Origin: Lathyrus oleraceus
Lineage: Eukaryota > Streptophyta > Magnoliopsida > Fabales > Fabaceae
DNA: 64,000 bases
Assembly (NCBI RefSeq): GCF_024323335.1
Contig: NC_066583.1
Span: 412,188,031-412,252,030, forward strand
Direction: 5' to 3'
Positions within the stretch are counted from its first letter, which is position 1. Each line of letters starts with the position of its first letter. The notes under the pieces were generated by a model, which did not search any database, was not told where the DNA came from, and saw only the letters and a list, made by a program, of their open reading frames with translations. Of the stretch, positions 55,308-64,000 are shown piece after piece. The position numbers and the translations under genes were made by a program.

Positions 55308-57935
55308 ATGGTAGAGAATGGTCAAGAGGTTCCTTTACCAGTGGAAGATTCTATGGTAAATATTGTTGATATTGCGAAGGTGACCCATAGTGGTCGTGTG
55401 TTTGGTCCAGTTTTCTCGAAAGAGGTAGAAGATGTTGTAATAGGTAAGAAGGCAGAGATTTCAGTAGCGAATTCGGTTAGTACTTCAGTGTGTCAGTCTG
55501 GTGAATCCAACCAACTGAAGGCTAAAGATGATGATGAAGTTCTAAAGTTAATAAAGAGAAGTGAGTTTAATATGGTGGAGTAGATGCTCCAAACCCCGAC
55601 AAAGATCTTTGTGATGTCCTTATTGATGAATTCTGAGGCACATAGGGAGGCATTGCAGAAAGTGCTCGAGCAGGCTTATGTTGAGCATGATGTAACAGTT
55701 GACCAGTTTGACAATATTGTTTCCAATATTACTTCTTGCAATAATTTGAGTTTTTGTGACGAAGAACTTCTGAGGAAGGCAAAAATCATAATCTGGCACT
55801 ACATATTTCGATGAACTGCAAGGAGGACACTATGTCCAATGTGTTGGTTGATACTGGGTCATCTCTGAACATGCATCCAAAGTCAACTCTGTCCAGGATT
55901 TCTAAACAAGGTACCCCGATGAGGTACATGAAGGAGAAGGGCGATCCAAAATGCAGCGGAATTTAAAATTTCTCCTTTAGTGATCCTTACGAATGGGCAT
56001 GATCAGTGATAGAATTGTTACCTCTTGTGGCGATTGTAACCTTTGATGCAGATCTACGGAGCGATCACGAACGTTGAACGATGACAATGCCTCTACTCAG
56101 TCCACACGAACGGATCCCTTCAATCTCAGTGCTAGCTACTACGAATGAAGGCTTTGAGTGAGAGAGAGAGAGAGAAACGAAATTGCAACTGCACAAATGC
56201 TTCTACACAAGGGTTCTATTTATAGAACCACTTATGTGGTATGCAAGCTAAAAAGCCCACTCAAGTGTATGTGGCCCATATCTTATAATATGCCAAAATC
56301 ACTTAAGCGCGTGGTACCTTACCATATTTCGTATTCTGCTTAAGTACATCGTACCTTACGATGTTCTACAGTTCACTTAAGGACACCGTACATTACGGTA
56401 TTCCTTAGTTACTCTATCTCTCATCAATTCGTCCTTTTGTGTGTGACCCTGTAGGTTTTCGTGACATTGGTAATTATATTAAATCGCGTATTTAACGTAA
56501 TAAACAGTGAGCGGTATCTAGCAACACATCACTGCTACCCAAGACACGAAAATGTCATGTGATCTGACAAATCCTTTTGTGATAATACTTATGTGTACAA
56601 TTACCCTTTTGCCCTTATGTCTATATTGAACACAAGGCATAGACCATGTCATCCTTGTCCAATTCAATATTGGGCCCATATACATTTATCCGGGCAAATT
56701 CCATTTAGGTCACTCATGTCCCTTAGCATGCTTTGTGGAGTACCCAACAACTGTCTTTATGGTCATCCAGTTACGGAAAACATTTGATCAGCAATAAGGC
56801 ACTCGACTCTACATCTAGGGTTCATAGTGGTTTCAGGTCGAAGGGTGGTATACACCATTATCACCATGAGAATAACTTATGACACTTTGCATAACATTCT
56901 ATATAGTATTCTCATAGCAGGTCAATCTAGTATAAATATTACTCTTAATATTCATACCTATGTTTAAGACTTGATAACTCCTTATCCATGATCCATGAGA
57001 CATGATCATCAGTCTATATACATAATAGTCTAAATGCTTTAATGTTATCCCACTTCATAATAAAGCTCGACTACGGATACTTTAAGAATAGTGTCTTTAT
57101 GTTTAATGTGATCTCATGATTAAGTCACACTTGATACATTAAACGGACTAGCTATTCTAGGGACTTTATTAAACAAACATAATAAAGAAAAAGCCTTTTA
57201 TTATTAATAAATAATTCGATACAAGTACCAAAAGGATTGGCCTCTAGGGCTTACACCAACAGTACAATGGTGTGATTGTCAAAGCGTTTGATGGTTCCCG
57301 TAAAACCGTCATTGGTGAAGTGGACCTTCTAGTTAAGATAGGTCCAAGTGATTTCCAAATTACTTTCCAGGTAATGGATATCCATCGGCCTATAGATGCT
57401 TGTTGGGAAGGCCATGGATTCATGAAGCTAGAGCAGTGACGTCTACTCTACATCAGAAGCTTAAATTTGTGAAGAACGACAAGCTTGTCGTTGCTGGTGG
57501 AGAGAAGGAATTATTAGTGAGCCATTTGTCATCCTTTTCGTATGTTAAAGCTGATGAGGAGGTTGGAACATCGTTCTAAGCCTTATCTATTGCTGATGAA
57601 GTAAAGAAAACTAGGGCACCCATGTCTTCTTTGAAGGATGCTCGAAAGGCTATTGAGGTTGGCAACACTGATCAATGGGGTCGTGTGATAGAGATTGCTG
57701 AGAACAAGGATAGGGTTGGATTCGGATTTCAACCAGGGTCGTTCAACATCAAAATAGAGGATGTGCAACCGAGTTTCCGCAGTGGAGGGTTCATTCATGG
57801 GAATGATCACCACTCAGCTGTTGTGATTGAGGATGGTGACAGTGAAGACGAAGCTTGCGCCAACTTTGTGACGCATGGCCAGATTTGCAACAATTGGATT
57901 GTTGTTGATGTTCCTACTGTTATTCATCGCTCTAA
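55308..57935 (+). pseudogene. pro: Gag end and protease of element F, split by a solo LTR
   Basis: Oldest element of the nest, seen from the middle of gag-pro (MVENGQEVPLP) because B cut off its 5' part. It continues TKVTHSGRVFGPVF-like sequence, LKLIKRSEFNMVE, a stop at about 55581, MLQTPTKIFVMSLLMNSEAH, a frameshift near 55775, and the catalytic loop NVLVDTGSSLN (about 55840). The solo LTR 55929-57261 interrupts at PMRY; the protein resumes VIVKAFDGSRKTVIGE, with another frameshift near 57385, and ends ICNNWIVVDVPTVIHRSK at the intron. Confidence 0.85.
55929..57261 (-). mobile_element. Solo LTR, Ty1/copia-like, minus strand
   Basis: 1333 bp bounded by GTACA direct repeats (55924-55928 and 57262-57266). 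On the minus strand it begins TGTTGGTGTAAGCCCTAGAG and ends CTTCTCCTTCA. There is no PBS, PPT or coding sequence, so it is a solo LTR. The TGTTGG start and size suggest Ty1/copia, recognised from similar legume LTRs by memory only. An AG microsatellite lies at about 56157-56174. The sequence is clearly different from the Ogre LTRs here. Confidence 0.82.
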
Positions 57936-58186
57936 GTAATTTATTTTTCATTTTAAGAAAAATCCTTCTTCTATGTCTAAGGGGAAAGTGAACATTGTTG
58001 GGCATTTCAATTATCATCAATAAAGTACAATTTTATTCATCCACATCTATGATGTTTTATTTTTTTACTTTTTTCCATTCTGAAAATGGTAATCACAAAA
58101 AACATAAATAAATAATAATTCTCCATCTGCATAATATTTGGTCACAATTCACTTCTCTAAAATCAAAATATCAAATCATTATGCAG
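57936..58186 (+). other. Predicted pro-pol intron, element F
   Basis: Donor TCTAA|GTAATTTA, acceptor ATTATGCAG|GTTAG, 251 bp. Splicing gives H-R-S-K-L-V-L-K-P-I-E-Y-N-D-P in frame. The TAA in the donor stops unspliced translation. Confidence 0.77.
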
Positions 58187-58479
58187 GTTAGTTCTCAAAC
58201 CCATTGAATACAATGATCCTACTCCCTCTCTAAACTTTGATTTCCTTGTGTTTGAGGCTGAGGAAGAAACTGATGATGAAGTATCTGATGAATTATCTCG
58301 TTTACTTGAGCATGAGGAAAAAGCCATCCAACCGTTCGAGGACCAAATTGAATTAGTCAACTTGGGTTCCGAAGATAATGTGAAGGAAGTCAAAATTGGG
58401 TCTCAACTGTGTCCAGAGGATAAGAAGGGGTTGATTGATCTTCTTTGTGAGTATTCAGATGTGTTTGTTTGGTCCTATG
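58187..58479 (+). pseudogene. pol: Start of pol exon 2, element F, truncated by G
   Basis: Linker before RT: LVLKPIEYNDPTPS, FEAEEETDDEVSDELSRLLE, QIELVNLGSEDNVKEVKIGS and LCEYSDVFVWSY. The frame ends where the G LTR begins; CTATG (58475-58479) is the candidate target duplication. RT proper is beyond the insertion, outside the window. Confidence 0.82.
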
Positions 58480-60200
58480 TGTAAGACCCTAATTTTGACC
58501 CTAAGATCCCTCATGCTATCTCATCATATGCATTAGCTTTGAGATCACACCTTGGCATCCTCCTTACCCCTCATTCATTGGGTTTACATTCGGAGAGATC
58601 ACCAAGCACTTTTGATTGTATCATACTTTGTTTTTCATTATATACTAACCAAAATACCAAAATGTCAAGGTATAGTTTGTTGCTTTTGTAGGTAGTGTGT
58701 ATGCTCACCCATGCTCCATCAAGCTCATATCTAAGGTTTGAGACCCTCAATGCAAGGAGTTCAATCAAGAAATGGTTCACTTTGGCTCTAAGCATCATAT
58801 TTGGATCCCCATGATCTTCACATGTCATTTTGATCAAGAAATCACCAAGAGTTTGAAGTTTGTTTGCCTTGGAAACCCTAATTCATCTAGGTATCTTGTG
58901 TGACTTCCTTAACAAGTTTCTTCAACATTTGATCAAATATTTCAAGGGGTACTTCATATTACATCATCTTACACATATATGATCCTCCATGAGTCCTAAA
59001 ATTCAAGAGAATGTCAAGCTAGCAAGATGGTTCATGGTGGTTGACTAGAGAAAGTCAACTAGTCAAAACTGGGGTTCCCTAGACCCCATCTCCTACAATT
59101 TTCATGTTGAGTTTAATAGCTAGTTTTTCTTGGAAAGTCATTTCTTATGGTGAAAGATTATAGGTCATTTTGTCTGAACCCTAGTTTGGAGGCCAACTTC
59201 CCAAGACTATAACTTGCTCAATTCTTATGATATGAAAGACATTAAAATTCCATGATCAAATTCAAGATTTATAATTCAACTTTTATGTTTGGAGGAAGTT
59301 CAAATTCAACTTCCAAATTCATGTGCTAAGAGGAAATATTTTAGGTCACTTTGGACCATACCATTGAACAAGTGATTTTCCTCAACTTCTAAAATGCATA
59401 ACTCCTTCATGCCAAATCCAAATGAGGTCAAACTTATGACCGAATTGAAGAGGTTTGAAAGAGATACAACTTTTATGAAGGAACTTTTATCATTTGAAGT
59501 CCATAGAAAAAGTTATTCAAGGTGGAAGAAGTGAACATTTGACTTTGGACTTAGAAAATTTTCAAATATGTTTGATTTCCCAAACTTCCACCTCAAAAAA
59601 TTCATCATGATACATGCTTCAAATGAAGAAGTGTTCAACATGAAAGTTGTTCTCCTTGATCTCACCTTTACAAAACGTCCAAGATCATCTCATTTGGATC
59701 AAGATTGAAGGACTTGCGCATGGGTGCAATATGAAGTACCATTTGGAAGAATTTCATGATCCAATTCAATTCAACAATGCATGGATTAATGCAACACCTT
59801 CAGCATGACATGTGCAGACTTTTGGAGCTTTGTCAATCATTCTTTGGGCTTTGTACACGCCCATGCAAGCTCATGATGAAGGTTGCTATTTTTTAACATT
59901 GAAATGAAAGTGTGTAAAAAGCAATGGCATTGGCTATACATACATGAGCAATAAGATCAGAACTTCATCAACACTCTTCCTAAGCTTTGTGATCACAACG
60001 AATCACACCGTGTTTTTTACTCGTATTTCACATGTTTATAAGGACTTCATCTCCCCTCACTTCTTAAATTTCAAAATCTCTTCCCCTTTTCAAAAACTTT
60101 CTTTGCTTGTGATTTTAAAACTTAGACTTTATTGCAAACTAGAAACTTTGTCCTTATGCCATTGCTTTTTTTCAAACTCTTTTTTTAAATCAAACTTGTA
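58480..60200 (+). repeat. Element G 5' LTR, internally deleted
   Basis: Begins TGTAAGACCCTAATTTTGAC and matches the B LTR. After the TATA region (TATACATA at 59935) about 2.4 kb present in B is missing; sequence resumes near CTTCATCTCCCCTCAC and stops at CAAACTTGTA. The U5 end, the CTACG module and the PBS are absent. Confidence 0.82.
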
Positions 60201-62312
60201 TTCCTCGACCGAGTCCATATTCAGATATCGAAGATCTTTGATTCCTGACAGTGTTTAGTCTTGAGTAATGTTTGATTTTGGTCTCCTGCGAGGTTGTCCC
60301 CCCATTTAATATGGTGTTGACCTAAAATCCCCTGCAGAGTTGACAATTTAGATCCTCAGCATATATTTTTCTCCTTCCCCAACCAGGATTGAGTTATTCA
60401 GAGCCAGATGATTGGCGTTCATCCCTAACATCTTTTCTCCATTTGGTGTTTCCACCTTGCTGAGATTAGCCGAGTGTTGCAGTGGTGATTCAAATCTCTG
60501 ATATTTGTATCCTCTGTGATGGTTTTGTCAGCATAATCATCAAATATATACATATTCATGCATAAAACACATCATCAGATATTTCATTATGCATCTTTAT
60601 TTCATTTGATTCCTTATTTCTGATCCCCTGCTACGATGATATTATTCCCCTATACATGTTTGGTGTGTTTGTCCTCTCTCAATAGTAGAGGGTCAGTCCA
60701 TTAAGAAATAATTTAACCTTTCTCATTTCCCCACTGACTTATTTCCTCTTCGACGATTATTGTTTCAGTTTCCTCCCCAATTAAGTATCTGGATGGAATC
60801 ACTCCCCTTGAGTTATATCCTCATTGGGTTGAGTGTTTGTTCGACCTTTTCTTTCTAGCTCTTACCTAGGTGGATGTTTTGGTCCCCTGAGAGTCTATTA
60901 CCCAGTAACTGGTAATATTCTTCTCAATTTTTTTTAGTACTTTACTTTTCCCAATACCCGGTAAAATATAACATACTTCCTTTGCTTTCCCAGCGGATTC
61001 TTTTTCACGTTTCCCTATGCAGTTTATCCTTGATATGTTTATCCTAACTGGTGATGGATATTCTTCCTTTGTGGTTTTCTACCCAGTAAAAAGGTAGTTG
61101 CAATCCCTATTTCACTCCCCAGATAGTTTATCCTTGATATGTTCATCCTAACTAGTGACGAATATTCTTCCTTTGTGGTTTTCTACTCAGTAAAAAGGTA
61201 GTTACAATCCCTACTTCATTCCCTAGAGAGTTAATCCTTGATATGTTCATCCTAAACGGTGATGAATTTTCTCCTCTTTTGGTATTCTATCTAGTAACCG
61301 ATAGATATAAATCCTACTTCTCCCCTCATAATTAATCCTTGATATGTTCATCCTAACCGATGACGGATTTTCTCCCTTTTTTGGTCTTCTGCCCAATAAC
61401 AGGTAGTTTTAAATCCCGCTTTCCCCTGCTGAGTCTATCCTTGATATGTTCACCCTAACAGGTGACGAATATTCTCTTTTTGGTATTTTATCCAGTAACT
61501 GATAAATGTAATTCCTCTTTTTCCCCGGCAGTCTATCCTTGATATGTTCATCCTAACCGATGACAAATATTCTTCCTTTTAAGTTTATCCTTGATATGTT
61601 CACTCTAACCAGTGACGGATATTCTCTCTTTGGTCTTCTGCCCAGTAACTGGTAGTTTTAAATCATATTTGATATATTCCCTAGCAGACTATTTCTTACC
61701 CAGTAATTGGTAACAAATGCACCTCCTTCTTTTCAGCGAGTCATCCTTGATATGTTTACCCTAACCGGTAACAGATGTCCCTCTATAAGAGTACATTATC
61801 TTCCTACCCAGTAACCGGTAATAGATAATATATTATGGTACTCCTATGTTGAAGTTCATTCTTCCCTGGTTTGAGTTTGAGCGTGTATTTACTCAGTGAA
61901 GTCTCCAACCCCTGTTTGGTTCAGGTATTTTAGTTTTGTTCTGACCTACCCGTTTCCCCTGCAGAATTTCCCTTTTCCCCGACCGAGTCTTTTCATTGAT
62001 TTATTTTCATGGAATTCCCCTCGTGTCTCCAGTAGTTTTCAAGTCGTAGCCTGGCCTACGCATAACTGCTTATCCCCTAGAGTCTTTGTCTCCCCGGTGA
62101 GTTTTTCCTTATGCTCTTGGGGATTTTCAATCTCTCTGGATTCTTTTCCTTTGTGGCAATATTTTTCCCATGAAGATTATTTTTAACATTCATATCATAT
62201 GCATCATGAGGTCTCTTAGGGACCAATTTTTTTTTCTATATGTTGTTATTTAAGTCCATCTACTGAGTTGATACGAAGATTTTAACCTTCACATCCTCAG
62301 TTAGAATGTCCT
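60201..62312 (+). repeat. 3' UTR of element G with AGTAACYGGTA / ATCCTAACCGGTGAC repeats
   Basis: Between 60900 and 61830 two motifs alternate: CCAGTAAC-GGTAG and CCTTGATATGTTCATCCTAACCG-like, followed by GTGACGGATATTC. Units are about 100-120 bp and degenerate, roughly eight in number. No coding sequence is supported. It corresponds to 39100-40100 of element C. Confidence 0.72.
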
Positions 62313-62326
62313 TAAATAGGGGCAGC
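62313..62326 (+). promoter_or_regulatory. Polypurine tract of element G
   Basis: TAAATAGGGGCAGC directly before TGTAAGACCC. Confidence 0.75.
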
Positions 62327-64000
62327 TGTAAGACCCAAATTTTGACCCTAAGATCCCTCGTGATATCTCATCATATGCATTGGCTTTGGGATCACACCTT
62401 GGCATCCTCCTTACCCCTCATTCATTGGGTTTTCATTGAGAGAGGTCACCAAGCACATTTGATTGTATCATACTTTGTTTTTCATTGTTTACTAACCAAA
62501 ATACCAAAAATATGTCTATGTATAGTTTGTTGCTTTTGTAGGGAGTGTGTGTGTGTTCATCCATGCTCCATCAAGCTCATATCTAGGGTTTAAGACCCTC
62601 AATACAAGGAGATAAATCAAGATATGGTTTACATTGACTCTAGACATAATGTATGGATCCCCATGATCTTCACTTATCATTTTGATCAAGAATTCATCAA
62701 GAGTTTGAAGCCTGTTTACCTTGAAAGCCCTAATTCATCTAGGTATCTTGTGTGACTTCCTTAACACGTTTCTTCAACATTTGATCAAATATTCCAAGGT
62801 ATACTTCATATTACATCACCTTATACATATATGATCCTCCATGAGTCCCAAAGATAAATAGAATATCAAGTTTTCAAGTTGGTTCATGGTGGTTGACCAG
62901 AGAAAGTCAACTAGTCAAAACTGGGGTTCCCTAGACCCTATCTCCTACATGTTTTGTCATATGAAAATTATTCCAAGACCAAAGTTACTCATAATGACAT
63001 TCCAAACAACTTTCATGTTTAAGTCAAGAGCTATGTTTTCTTGGAAAGTCATTTTTTATGGTGAACGATTATAGGTCATTTTGTCTGAACCCTAGTTAGG
63101 AGGTCAACTTCTAAAGATCATAACTTGATAATTTTTTATGATATGAGATCTATTCAAGTTCCATAATTAAATTAAATATATCCTATTCAACTTTGATGTT
63201 TGTAAGAAGTTCAAATTCAACTTGCAAATGCATGTGCCAAGAGGAAACATAATAGGTCATTTTGGGCCATTACCATTGAACAAGTGATTTTCCTCAACTT
63301 CTAAAATGCATAACTCCTTCATGCCAAATACAAATTAGGTCAAATTTGTGACCTAATTTAAGAGGTTTGAAATATCTACAACTTTGATGCAGGAACTTTT
63401 TCCATTGGAAGCCCATAGCAAAAGTTATTCAAGGTGGAAGAAGTGAACATTTGACTTGGTACTTAGAAATTTTTTAAACATGTTTGATTTTCCAAACTTC
63501 CACCTCCAATTACATCATGATCCAAGATTCAAATGGGAAAGTGTTGAACATGAAATTTGTTCCCCTTGAAGGACTTACACATGGGTTCTTTTCAAAGGTT
63601 CATTTGGATGGATTTCACTTTCATTTTTCAATTTCAAATGCATGGCCACATGACATGATTTCAGCATTGCACATTGTTGATTTTGGACCTGAATACGTCA
63701 CTTGATGGGCCTATCACACGCCCATGCAAGCATGCAATAAAAATTGCTAAATTTGGAAAATTTTGGAAGTGTGTGGAAATGAATCACATTACCTATAAAT
63801 ACAACCCCTTATGCTCAAAATTAAAGACCTCATGCCCAAGCTTTGAACCTGCAATTGAAACCCTCGCCATTAAAGGATAATCTTGAAGGTTTTCATTTGA
63901 AAATTGAGCTCAAATCTCATTCTATTTTGAGATTGAAACTTTAATAGTCCAAGCCATTTTTTTATCTTAATCATTTCCTACAAGCTTCTGAAACAAAGCC
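62327..64000 (+). repeat. Element G 3' LTR, cut by the window end
   Basis: TGTAAGACCCAAATTTTGAC onward, roughly 90 percent like 58480-59940 by eye. It includes TATAAATA at 63794-63801 in CACATTACCTATAAATACAACC. The remaining LTR lies right of the window. The ORFs here are chance. Confidence 0.87.
63794..63801 (+). promoter_or_regulatory. TATA box of the G 3' LTR promoter
   Basis: TATAAATA, 1.47 kb into the LTR, homologous in position to TATACATA at 59935 and the minus-strand site at 53793. Confidence 0.6.

Larger units (their letters stand above)
58480..64000 (+). mobile_element. Element G: Ogre deletion derivative (LTR-3'UTR-LTR)
   Basis: It has an internally deleted 5' LTR (58480-60200), then directly 3' UTR sequence (60201-62326) and the 3' LTR (62327 onward, running off the window). 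The PBS and all coding regions are gone. It inserted in F pol. Confidence 0.85.

Noticed and set aside
55929..57261. A DNA transposon or MITE
   Set aside because: The ends are TG...CA with a 5-bp duplication, without terminal inverted repeats beyond a few bases, which fits an LTR.

Overview
The window is plant nuclear heterochromatin made entirely of nested LTR retrotransposons. I found no host gene, rRNA, tRNA, CRISPR array or bacterial feature. The elements belong to the Tat/Ogre clade of Ty3/gypsy. They have LTRs of about 4-5 kb, arginine-tRNA-type primer sites (TGGCGACTCTGYTGGGGA), an extra ORF before gag, an intron between protease and reverse transcriptase, long repeat-rich 3' UTRs and an AATAGGGGCAKC polypurine tract. 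Full elements near 25 kb point to a large-genome legume of tribe Fabeae (Pisum, Vicia, Lathyrus or Lens). That taxon call is inference.

Layout. (1) 1-17651 is a patchwork of two LTR families: 'A' (Tat type, no ORF1) and 'Y' (seen only as LTR). The order is A-LTR tail, Y LTR, truncated A 5' LTR (2645-3807), A internal (gag 4977-6773, pol 7047-9401, 3' UTR), A 3' LTR (12049-15917), Y LTR again (15914-17651). It reads as a tandem duplication of a unit of about 15 kb. (2) Y ends inside the pol of element B (minus strand), which runs 17652-21168 and resumes at 46793-55307. (3) B's gag is split by element C (plus strand, 21169-46792, 25,624 bp, 5-bp duplication TTGTT), an almost complete Ogre: LTR, PBS, ORF1, gag-pro, intron, pol, 3' UTR, LTR, then an extra partial LTR. 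(4) B's 5' LTR abuts element F (plus, gag-pro and start of pol, 55308-58479), itself split by a solo Ty1/copia-like LTR (55929-57261, duplication GTACA). (5) F's pol is cut by element G (58480 to the window end), an Ogre deletion derivative holding only LTR, 3' UTR and LTR. F is the oldest host, then B; C and Y went into B, A into Y, and G and the copia-like LTR into F.

Every polyprotein carries stops or frameshifts except the 598-codon gag of A, which has lost its protease. Five features deserve attention: (i) the Y LTR holds about six units of 165-175 bp, each able to fold as a three-way junction whose stems differ between units but stay paired; (ii) tandem hairpins with covarying outer stems and CCC-GAAA-GGG cores lie just after the pol stop in both A and C; (iii) all LTR families share a CTACG...CGTAG module followed by a variable hairpin, and a primer-site-like TGGCGACTC inside the LTR end; (iv) in all four elements the stop codon of gag(-pro) lies inside the intron donor (G-TAA or G-TAG), so splicing itself fuses pol; (v) C has sister outer LTR ends around a more diverged middle LTR. 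All alignments and pairings were done by eye.
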